64,000 bases of DNA from positions 23,881 to 87,880 of the forward strand of contig NZ_VOSK01000008.1 in assembly GCF_009296175.1 (NCBI RefSeq), read 5' to 3'. Positions 7,824 to 15,061 of this stretch are shown here, piece after piece. Made by a program: the position numbers and the translations under genes. The notes beneath the pieces are model-generated. The model had not been told where the DNA came from. It saw nothing but the letters and a program-made list of their open reading frames with translations, and made no database searches. This DNA is from Microvirga tunisiensis (GTDB lineage Bacteria; Pseudomonadota; Alphaproteobacteria; Rhizobiales; Beijerinckiaceae). The number at the start of each line of letters is the position of its first letter. Positions within the stretch are counted from its first letter, which is position 1.

Positions 7824-8474
7824 TCATCGCCCCCCCCGCGACCCCTTCCGCATGATGCTGGCGTCCCCCCAGAGAGCGTTCGTCAGGGACGCATCTCCAC
7901 CAGTGAGGCTGTCATCCCCGCCACGGGATGAGATCATCTCATAGGCATCGCCGTGCAGACCATTCGCGTTGGCGTTCGACGATCCTGTGAGATCGTCGCT
8001 TCCGCCGCTGGATGAATTCATGACCTGGGCATCGCCGTAGAGATCGTTGAAGTCAGAGCTTGCTCCGCCGGTGAGTGTATCGTCGCCGCCTTCGGAGCGG
8101 TTCCTCATGGTTTTCGCGTCGCCGTAGAGAAGATTCCCGAACGAGTCGGCCCCACCTGTCAGACTGTCGTCGCCACCCACCGCGCCGTTCTTCATGAGAT
8201 CAGCATCGCCGTATAGCTCATTGGACGTCGCATTTACTCCGCCCGTCAGGAAATCGTCGCCGCCTGCGGCACCGTTCTTTATGACGTCGGCGTCGCCGAA
8301 GAGGAAGTTGAAGCTGGAGAAAGCCCCTCCCGTAAGGGTGTCGTTCCCTCCTGCGTTGGGCGGAAACAAGGTCCCGTCAGTATCCCCGAACAGGAAATTC
8401 TCCGGTTCGCCGTCAATCACAGTGCCCGATGGAGGGAGAATGTTGTTTCCGAAGTCTCCGACGAGATAGGCCAT
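7824..8474 (-). CDS. RTX-like repeat protein, N-terminal part (frame lost at a C8 tract)
   Basis: Starts MAYLVGDFGNNILPPSG behind a strong AGGAGGA ribosome-binding site; the longer frame to 8525 is rejected for that reason. It has no N-terminal signal peptide, as expected for type I secretion. From about residue 35 it is built of units of about 29 residues with the pattern GGDDxLTGG then NxLYGDA. Six units lie in this frame and two more, plus the C-terminal domain, lie in the next frame (7412-7823). The Asp/Gly repeats are probably calcium-binding, like RTX parallel beta rolls, although the exact GGxGxDxLx nonapeptide is absent. No secretion genes are adjacent. The frame ends at TGA (7824-7826) just after the G8 run. 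Confidence 0.72.
   Translation of the reverse strand: MAYLVGDFGNNILPPSGTVIDGEPENFLFGDTDGTLFPPNAGGNDTLTGGAFSSFNFLFGDADVIKNGAAGGDDFLTGGVNATSNELYGDADLMKNGAVGGDDSLTGGADSFGNLLYGDAKTMRNRSEGGDDTLTGGASSDFNDLYGDAQVMNSSSGGSDDLTGSSNANANGLHGDAYEMISSRGGDDSLTGGDASLTNALWGDASIMRKGSRGGR
7830..7837. other. C8 homopolymer (G8 on the coding strand) causing a frameshift
   Basis: Eight consecutive C residues lie inside an otherwise continuous repeat-coding region. With seven, the minus strand reads S-R-G-G-D-D-T-L-T-G-G-A-D and continues through the next repeats to the RTX C-terminus; with eight it stops four codons later. This is either a contingency (phase-variable) tract or a base-calling error. Confidence 0.85.
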
Positions 8475-8525
8475 AGGATGATCCTCCTGCCCTGCGAGAA
8501 AATCGAAGTGACAGAAACACCGCAT

Positions 8526-8855
8526 CCGCAGAATGATGTCGCACGATCAATAAATTTGCAGACACCCGAGAATAATTGCCCCTTAAACATCGAGCATCAA
8601 TAAGTATTCGATAATATTTTATTCGTAATTATTTCTTACTACTCAGCTGCGGTAGCACTTCTTAGGACGCACCACGATTTTTAGGCGATCCCTCTGAAGA
8701 GGTATGGCAGCTTGATGATCCTGAAAATCTACCGCCCATGAGATTGCAGCCGCGACTGCTCATCGGGACTGGTGTGCAATGCTCGTCCAGCGATGCGTTC
8801 GTTAAGGAACGGAGTGTCGGATGAATTCAGGAATTGGGACTTCGCGCCAGGTGTT
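8526..8855. promoter_or_regulatory. Unusually AT-rich intergenic region upstream of the RTX-like gene
   Basis: Bases 8540-8660 are much richer in A and T than the rest of the window (for example AATAATTGCC, GATAATATTTTATTCG, TAATTATTTC). No gene is visible in it. It presumably carries the promoter of the RTX-like gene on the minus strand. The composition is compatible with transferred DNA or an H-NS/MucR-type silencing target, which is an inference. 8660-8855 is ordinary sequence with no feature that I recognise. Confidence 0.5.
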
Positions 8856-11800
8856 CTACCGCGTCGGCGGGGCTCCATAGACCGAAGGCGGTGGGCCGAT
8901 CTGGAGCGGCGGATTCAAGCGCGGCACGGAGGTCGGTGACGGGGTTGCCCCTTCCTCCGGCTGGTTCTGCTGCTCCAATTGCAGGCGTTCCGCCTCCCGA
9001 CGGGCGCGCTCGGCTTCCGCTCGGGCCCTCGCCTGGCGGAGTGCCTCCTCTTCGGCGGACTTGGCTTTTTGCCGCTCCGCCTCTCGCTGCGCGTCGATCT
9101 GGCGCTGGCGCTCGGCAGCGGCGCGCTCGAATGCCTCGATCTTCTCAAGCTCGCGCTTGAGCACGATGGCGGCCAGCCCATTGCGGAACGGACCCGCATC
9201 GATCTGCCGGACGGGAGCCGCCAGGGAGCCCTGCCAGTTCAGGCCGACCGAAGGTGGCGCGCCGACCCATCCGGGCAGCGATGTCTTGGCGGTGAGCGCA
9301 CCGCGTGCATCGAGCTGCAGAGTCTTCAGATCGTAGGTGATCGCGCCCTGCCAATTGGCCGATCCGCTTTCAGCCACGAAGGGCGAGAGACGCAGCACGC
9401 CGCCGACGAGCGCCGCCGAAGTCTTGACGGGCGCAGCATTGAAGGGACCCCGTCCGAGCTCCATCCCGAGGAGCGTTTCCGCCTTGCCCTCGGCCAGGGG
9501 ATCGTTCTCGGCGAGCGCGCGCTTGAGAGCCCTGTCGAACACGGACGGATCGGCCGCGGGAAGGCGAAGATTCGTGACCTGCCAGTCGCCGGCGCCGCCG
9601 AGATTGGCCACGAGCTCGGACAGGCTTGCGCCTACCGCCCCGAACCGGAGCGGACCGGACAGAACAGCCTCGAACGGCGAGGATCCGGTAAGAGCCCACA
9701 AGGGGACCTTCTCCAGGGCTCCCTCGCCGACGATGGTCGCCGTTCCTGCCTGTCGGGTGATGGTGGTCGAGCCCGTGATCCGCCCGGAGCCGATGGTGGC
9801 ATCGAGATTGCGGATGGAAATGCCGTCCGATTGCGCTCCGACGATGAAGGAGGCGCGGCTGGCCTGAAGGCCGCGGCCCAGCTCCAGCGTCCCGACCCGG
9901 AAGGTCACTTGGCCGCCGGTAACGAGGCGTCCGCTTTGACCGAAGCGAGCCGTGGACCAGATGGCCGTGGCGCTCTGATCCCCCGGCACGTTGAGCGACA
10001 GGGCCGCCACGAGCCATGGCAGGGAGAGCCGCCCGAGGGATATCTCGCCGCCGATCTCAGAACGGGAGACCACAACAAGGCGCGCCTGCACATTGTCGTT
10101 CGAGACCTTGCCGTTGATGTCGAGAAGAGTTGCTCCCCGCTCCCGGCCCAGGGTCACACGCCCGTTCACGGGCACCGGCGGAGCAACACCGGCACCATCG
10201 CCCAAGAGGAGCAGGAACGGCGTGAAGTCGGGCGTCGAGACTTCGACCTCGCCGCTGTCCACCACGTCGTCCGCCTCGCTCAGGGCGAAGGGCCGGGTGG
10301 TCGCCACTTTCACGCCGGCAATGTCGCCGGCGAGGGTGACGTTGAACAATCCGGATCCGACGCGGGTCCCGCGCAGATCGACCCTGGAAGGCCGGTTCAG
10401 CCCGGCCATGCTTGCCCGGTTGACCCAGCGCCCCGTATTGTCGGCGGACAACTCGATGGTGAGGCTCTCGGTCCGCCCATCGATCGACTCGACCTGGCCC
10501 TCGAACGGCCCTCCGGCCACACTCCCCTTCGCAGTCGTGCGCAGCCTCAGTTCGGTCGATCCGGGAGCCGGTGCAACGCGCTCCGACGTGACATCGAGAT
10601 CGAGTGCGCCCTCACGCACGAAGTAGGGCACGAGCTTCGAGATCCCGCCGATCCACACGCTCCCCAGCAGGTCGACCAGGGGATTGGCGCGTTGAGCGGT
10701 GACCTTGCCGGTGATCTGCCCCGAACCGTCGGGAGCGATCCGGCCCCGTACATGGGCATTGGCACCGGCGAGATCGACGATGTCGAGCGTTTCGACCAGA
10801 AGCGCCGGTCCGTCGGACAGGATCCGGGCCGAGATCCGGCCGGTGGGAGGGCTCTTCCCGGCGCTGACCCCGCGCGCATCCAGGATAAAGCCGATATCGA
10901 GATTCTCGGTGGCCTGGAAGACGCTCGACACCTGCGGCAGATCATCGAGGTTCAGGCCCTGGACTGCGACCTGGGCCTCCAACTTGCCGCGCTCATTGGC
11001 CTCCGGCGCGGTGTAGCGGGCGTTCCCGGTCAGGACCGACTCGCCTGTTTTCAGCCGCAGGCGATTGAAGGACAGGACAGGGTTCGAGAAGGCGATTTCC
11101 GAGGAAGCCTCGACCGGGCGCCCGTCGAGCACCCTGAGGAGAGGCGAATCGAGGCCGATGCGGGCGAGATAGCGGGCCAGACGGTCGGATGCGTTGGAGG
11201 CGAGCGCCACCTTGCCGTTGATCCCACCTCTGGTGGTCAGGCCGAGCTGCCCCTCGAGTGCAACCCGCGTCTCGCCCGGAGCATTGAATTCGATCCGGTC
11301 GAGCGTCGCCCGACCCGTGTCGAGCGACAGACGCAAAACGGCATTCGACAGATCCTCCTGGCCCAACCCGATGCTGTCGATCCTGAGATCGAGATCAACC
11401 GGCACCCGGATCAGCGGGACAGACCATTGCGCCAGCCGGCTCTTAAAGTCCTGTCCGTTTCCGGACAGGATGAAGCTGTCCGCATCCAGTCGGCGGCCTT
11501 CGAGCTTCAAGGAAATACGCGGCTCGTTGAGCCCGATCCGGCCCTCTCCGGTCATGCGCAGGCTCGCGCCGCCCTCCCCCGTCTCCAGGCTGACCGGGTT
11601 GAGCTCGACGGCGCCCGGCACCGTCTTGAATTCGGTCTCGACCACGATGGGGATCGGGATTCCAGCGGCCGCAATCTGCGCCGGAGGGCCGAACAGGACC
11701 TTGGCCTTGCCGGTAACCTGCGGCGTCGTGGCGTCGCCGTTTCCTTCGCTTAAGCCCAGCCGGGCATCGAGATCGAAGCGAGGATAGATGTCGCCCCCGC

Positions 11801-12422
11801 CCGAGAGCTTGACCTGGACGCTCTTGTCCTCGGCCAGTTCTCCCGTGACCAAGCGAAAGGGCACGCCGGAGGTCGTTCCCTCGACCCGCCAGGGACCGAT
11901 CAGCTTCTGACCCTCGATCGAGACATTCTCGGCAAAGGCCTGGTTCGTTCGACCCGTGCTCGCACTCTGCGTGGTCACGAGGAGCTGGGCCACGTTGAGG
12001 TTCTCGATGGCCCACTCGCGCGCGCGGCCGGTGCCCGACACCAGATCCGGCGGCAGGCGCCATTCGCCGTCGCCCGAAACCGGAATGCGGATATCGGCCC
12101 GGCCCACCCGCGTCTCCGTAAAGCGCACATCGCCCCGGAGCAGCGGCGTCAGGGCCACCTCGGCCCGGACGTAATCGGCGGTCAGAACCGGTGAATCCGG
12201 CGTCTTGCCGCCGAGCCTCAGGCGATCGAGGATCACCCTCGGTGCGGGCAGAAGGCGGATGCTGATATCGCCCTCGGTCTGTGCCTCCGTGCCGGATGCG
12301 CGCGAGATCATCCGGTCGATCGTGTCGCGGTGGGCCTCCCAGTCGACGAAGGGAGGCGCCGCCACGGCAACGGCCAGGAGCAGGATTACGATGGATGCGA
12401 TGATCGTCAGGATATCGCGCAA
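8856..12422 (-). CDS. AsmA family protein
   Basis: A 1188-residue envelope protein. Residues 5-25 form an N-terminal membrane anchor (LTIIASIVILLLAVAVAAPP), followed by DWEAHRDTIDRMIS and SIRLLPAPRVILDRLRLGG, the conserved opening of AsmA/AsmA2 domains. The remainder is mostly beta-rich repeating segments of the kind that form a long lipid-transfer groove, ending in an AsmA-like C-terminal region (near SNWQGAITYDLKTLQLDARG). The last 130 residues are an unusual charged coiled coil (ERAAAERQRQIDAQREAERQ and onward) and a Pro-rich tail. Family members are inner-membrane-anchored, periplasmic and linked to phospholipid traffic to the outer membrane. A single gene with no operon partner visible. 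Confidence 0.85.
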   Translation of the reverse strand: MRDILTIIASIVILLLAVAVAAPPFVDWEAHRDTIDRMISRASGTEAQTEGDISIRLLPAPRVILDRLRLGGKTPDSPVLTADYVRAEVALTPLLRGDVRFTETRVGRADIRIPVSGDGEWRLPPDLVSGTGRAREWAIENLNVAQLLVTTQSASTGRTNQAFAENVSIEGQKLIGPWRVEGTTSGVPFRLVTGELAEDKSVQVKLSGGGDIYPRFDLDARLGLSEGNGDATTPQVTGKAKVLFGPPAQIAAAGIPIPIVVETEFKTVPGAVELNPVSLETGEGGASLRMTGEGRIGLNEPRISLKLEGRRLDADSFILSGNGQDFKSRLAQWSVPLIRVPVDLDLRIDSIGLGQEDLSNAVLRLSLDTGRATLDRIEFNAPGETRVALEGQLGLTTRGGINGKVALASNASDRLARYLARIGLDSPLLRVLDGRPVEASSEIAFSNPVLSFNRLRLKTGESVLTGNARYTAPEANERGKLEAQVAVQGLNLDDLPQVSSVFQATENLDIGFILDARGVSAGKSPPTGRISARILSDGPALLVETLDIVDLAGANAHVRGRIAPDGSGQITGKVTAQRANPLVDLLGSVWIGGISKLVPYFVREGALDLDVTSERVAPAPGSTELRLRTTAKGSVAGGPFEGQVESIDGRTESLTIELSADNTGRWVNRASMAGLNRPSRVDLRGTRVGSGLFNVTLAGDIAGVKVATTRPFALSEADDVVDSGEVEVSTPDFTPFLLLLGDGAGVAPPVPVNGRVTLGRERGATLLDINGKVSNDNVQARLVVVSRSEIGGEISLGRLSLPWLVAALSLNVPGDQSATAIWSTARFGQSGRLVTGGQVTFRVGTLELGRGLQASRASFIVGAQSDGISIRNLDATIGSGRITGSTTITRQAGTATIVGEGALEKVPLWALTGSSPFEAVLSGPLRFGAVGASLSELVANLGGAGDWQVTNLRLPAADPSVFDRALKRALAENDPLAEGKAETLLGMELGRGPFNAAPVKTSAALVGGVLRLSPFVAESGSANWQGAITYDLKTLQLDARGALTAKTSLPGWVGAPPSVGLNWQGSLAAPVRQIDAGPFRNGLAAIVLKRELEKIEAFERAAAERQRQIDAQREAERQKAKSAEEEALRQARARAEAERARREAERLQLEQQNQPEEGATPSPTSVPRLNPPLQIGPPPSVYGAPPTR

Positions 12423-12505
12423 GAGGCTGCCTCTTCTCCGTTACTCTGAGACGTCCTTACCCCATGACGCCGAGGACCGGGAGCTTTGTTCCATGTGTTC
12501 CACCG

Positions 12506-13951
12506 TCAAAGCGCAACGATCTTGCCTGGGTTCATGATGTTGTGGGGATCGATCGCCTGTTTCAAGACGCGCATGAGGTTGAGCGCCGCCGGTCCATGCT
12601 CCACTTCCAGGTACTTCATCTTCTTCTGGCCCACGCCGTGTTCGCCCGTGCAGGTACCCTCCATGGCGACCGCCCGCCGCACCAGCCGGTCCACGAAGGC
12701 TTCGCAGGCCTCGATTTCCGCAGGGTCATCCGTGTTCACGAGAGGCTGAACGTGAAAATTGCCGTCGCCCACATGGCCGACGATGGGAGCGATAAGGCCG
12801 CTTTCCAGGATGTCCTGCTTGGTGGCGTCGACGCATTCCGCAAGGCGGGAGATCGGCACGCACACATCGGTCGCAACGGACTGAGCACCGGGGCGCAGCC
12901 CCTTGGCCGCCCAATAGGCATCGTGCCTTGCCTGCCAGAGGCGTGAGCGCTCCTCGGGTTTCGTCGCCCACTCGAACGGCCCGCCGCTGAACTCGGCCGC
13001 AATCTCGCCGAAGCGCTCCGCCTGCTCCTGCACGCCGGCCTCGGATCCATGAAACTCCGTCAGCAGCAGCGGGCTCTCCGGCAGGGACAGCTTGGAATGG
13101 AGGTTGACCGCCTTCACCTGGACTTCGTCGAGCAGTTCGATGCGCGCCACCGGGATGCCGGTTTGGATCGTCATGATCACCGCGTCGCAGGCCGCCTTCA
13201 CGGTCGGGAACGGGCAGATTCCCGCCGAAATCGCCTCCGGAATGCCGTGGAGTTTCAGGGTGATCTCAGTGACGATTCCCAGCGTTCCCTCCGAGCCGAT
13301 GAGCAGGCGGGTCAGGTCGTAGCCCGCCGAGCTTTTCCTGGCGCGGCTCGCCGTCTTCACGATCTCGCCATTGGGCAGCACGGCGGTGAGCGCCAGCACC
13401 ACGTCCTTCATGGTCCCGTAGCGGACCGCATTGGTACCGGATGCGCGCGTCGCCGCCATGCCGCCGATCGAGGCGTCCGCCCCCGGATCGATGGGGAAGA
13501 ACAGGCCCTTGTCCCGCAGGAACTCGTTCAGTTCCTTGCGGGTCACGCCAGCCTCGACCACGCAGTCCAGATCCTCGTCGTGCACGGCGATGATGCGCTT
13601 CATCAGGCTCAGGTCGATGGAAACTCCGCCATAGGGAGCATTGATATGTCCTTCCAGAGACGTGCCAGTGCCATAGGGGATGATCGGAACCCCGTGCCTG
13701 GCGCAGAGTTTCACGATCTCCGAAACCTCCTCCGTGGTCCGGGGATAGACCACGATGTCCGGCGGCTGATTCTTCACCCAGGTCAGCGTATGCCCATGCT
13801 GCTCGCGCACGGCAGCCGAAGTCGCGACCCGATCGCCGAAACGCTGAGACAAGTCGGACGACAATGCGGCAATGGAAGCATCCGTCGCTTTCTGACGGAC
13901 AGTCACTTGGGGGGCATTCATGGAGGCTTCAGATCCGGTTGTGATGCTCAT
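12506..13951 (-). CDS. FAD-linked oxidase, D-lactate dehydrogenase (cytochrome)/GlcD type
   Basis: Oxidises a 2-hydroxy acid (D-lactate, glycolate or 2-hydroxyglutarate) and passes electrons onward. An N-terminal FAD_binding_4 domain shows VYPRTTEEVSEIVKLC, PYGTGTSLEGH and GGMAATRASGTNAVRYG. The C-terminal FAD-oxidase_C domain ends GEHGVGQKKMKYLEVEHG and DPHNIMNPGKIVAL. The arrangement resembles mitochondrial LDHD and bacterial Dld/GlcD. The open frame extends to 14023, but the first 24 residues are not conserved-looking, so I place the start at MSITTG; the next ATG (MNAPQV, 13921) is also possible. No glcE/glcF genes are adjacent, which favours the single-subunit D-lactate type. Confidence 0.88.
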   Translation of the reverse strand: MSITTGSEASMNAPQVTVRQKATDASIAALSSDLSQRFGDRVATSAAVREQHGHTLTWVKNQPPDIVVYPRTTEEVSEIVKLCARHGVPIIPYGTGTSLEGHINAPYGGVSIDLSLMKRIIAVHDEDLDCVVEAGVTRKELNEFLRDKGLFFPIDPGADASIGGMAATRASGTNAVRYGTMKDVVLALTAVLPNGEIVKTASRARKSSAGYDLTRLLIGSEGTLGIVTEITLKLHGIPEAISAGICPFPTVKAACDAVIMTIQTGIPVARIELLDEVQVKAVNLHSKLSLPESPLLLTEFHGSEAGVQEQAERFGEIAAEFSGGPFEWATKPEERSRLWQARHDAYWAAKGLRPGAQSVATDVCVPISRLAECVDATKQDILESGLIAPIVGHVGDGNFHVQPLVNTDDPAEIEACEAFVDRLVRRAVAMEGTCTGEHGVGQKKMKYLEVEHGPAALNLMRVLKQAIDPHNIMNPGKIVAL

Positions 13952-14104
13952 TTCACCCATAGCTACCAGAACCGTTGCAAAGGCAACACTCCGGATGAGA
14001 AAGATGCCGTACCCCTCATTCACAGGCCGCCTGAACGTGCTAACATTTGTCTCTTTCAGATAAAGGGATGATCATCTGAGCGGCATCGAGAGACGAGCCT
14101 GACC

Positions 14105-14647
14105 ATGGAGAAGCGGACGCCCGTCTTTTTCTTTGCGCCCTTCGTGTCCTCTACGATGCGGGTAGAACCCGCTTGGATCGACTATAACGGCCACATGAAC
14201 ATGGCCTATTACCACGTGCTCTTCGACCGGGCGGTGGAGGAAGGCTTCAGCCTGGTGGGCCTGGGCCACGATTATCTCGAAACGCGCAAGGCATCCTTCT
14301 TCGCGGCTGAGATTCACACCGTCTACAAGCGCGAATTGAGGATGCAGGATCGGGTGCGCGTCACGCTCCAGCTTGTCGATTTCGACGAGAAGCGCATCCA
14401 CTATTACCTGGAAATCCGCCATGCCGGTGAAGGCTGGGTTGCCGCATCGATGGAGGGCCTGTCCCTCCACGTGGACATGGAAACCCGGAAGGTAACCCCT
14501 TTCCCGGACGACATCGCCGCCAATCTCGCCGTTATGAAGATCACCCATGCCCGCCTGACGAGGCCGCAATCCCTGGGCCGAGTGATCGGCATCCCACACA
14601 AGGCCGAGGTTCAGGACGCCTTATCGGCCTCGGGCACACGCCACTAA
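14105..14647 (+). CDS. Hotdog-fold acyl-CoA thioesterase
   Basis: A 180-residue protein with the 4HBT motif DYNGHMNMAYYHVLFDRA (Asp, Gly-His and Asn at the expected positions) and the central helix/strand segments VGLGHDYLETRKASFF and YKRELRMQDRVRVTLQLVDF. The fold hydrolyses acyl-CoA thioesters. The sequence pattern, including LHVDMETRKVTPFP near the end, is reminiscent of the thioesterase part of carnitine/betainyl-CoA systems, but no dehydrogenase partner is adjacent, so the substrate stays open. Convergent with the small secreted protein; the two stop codons overlap by 4 nt. Confidence 0.85.
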   Translation: MEKRTPVFFFAPFVSSTMRVEPAWIDYNGHMNMAYYHVLFDRAVEEGFSLVGLGHDYLETRKASFFAAEIHTVYKRELRMQDRVRVTLQLVDFDEKRIHYYLEIRHAGEGWVAASMEGLSLHVDMETRKVTPFPDDIAANLAVMKITHARLTRPQSLGRVIGIPHKAEVQDALSASGTRH

Positions 14648-14925
14648 CAAACTGCTCCACGCGCACAACCCGCGCGCGGTACTGGGGGAAGGTACCGAGG
14701 AGCAAAAAGACGGTCGCGCTCGACATTCTGCCGAATCCGGCTGCTTTCGCTCCAGATATCCTGCTCGACACCCAGAATCCGCTGATCCTGCCGGATCCGT
14801 CGGTTAATGTCGTCCGTGCTCCGCTCCGCAGGGCTGGTACGCGGCAGACGCGTCTGAGCCTCGGCCGGTACGGCCAGGGGCACGACAAGGCTTGAGACGA
14901 TGGCAAGGGCCACCATGAGACGCAT
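14644..14925 (-). CDS. Small secreted protein of unknown function
   Basis: I place the start at MRLMVALAIVSSLVVPLA because it gives a typical signal peptide with an AEA-Q cleavage site at about residue 23 and an AGGAA ribosome-binding site; the open frame continues further upstream without support. The mature protein has about 70 residues, mostly charged and helical (DDINRRIRQDQRILGVEQDI, SSRIRQNVERDR), with a Pro-rich end and two cysteines (AGCARGAVC). I do not recognise a family. It is divergent from uvrD; a perfect palindrome lies about 20 bp before its start. Confidence 0.68.
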   Translation of the reverse strand: MRLMVALAIVSSLVVPLAVPAEAQTRLPRTSPAERSTDDINRRIRQDQRILGVEQDIWSESSRIRQNVERDRLFAPRYLPPVPRAGCARGAVC

Positions 14926-14945
14926 GGGACATTCCTCTTCGGGCC

Positions 14946-14963
14946 TGCCATACCCATATGGCA
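14946..14963. promoter_or_regulatory. Palindrome TGCCATA-N4-TATGGCA, operator candidate
   Basis: A perfect 7+7 bp inverted repeat with a 4-bp spacer (CCCA) lies in the intergenic space between the small secreted protein (start 14925) and uvrD (start 15062). The dyad fits a dimeric repressor or activator site. No matching regulator is identified. Confidence 0.35.
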
Positions 14964-15061
14964 AGGGAAGCCTTATTCGACAATGAGTTTGAAGCCCGGA
15001 AGTTCGAGCCTGCGGCAGGATCGACAGGACTTCGGGCTCGACGCCGTTCGCCTTTTGATCC

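Noticed and set aside
7860..8400. Regular roughly 87-bp periodicity that could suggest a CRISPR array
   Set aside because: The period is in frame with a protein repeat (29 residues), the units diverge in sequence, and there are no constant repeats with unique spacers or cas genes.
8979..11753. A 924-codon open frame on the plus strand opposite the AsmA-like gene
   Set aside because: It is a GC-rich shadow frame: composition is Arg/Gly/Asp-rich without any domain, there is no ribosome-binding site, and the minus-strand gene has clear family features.
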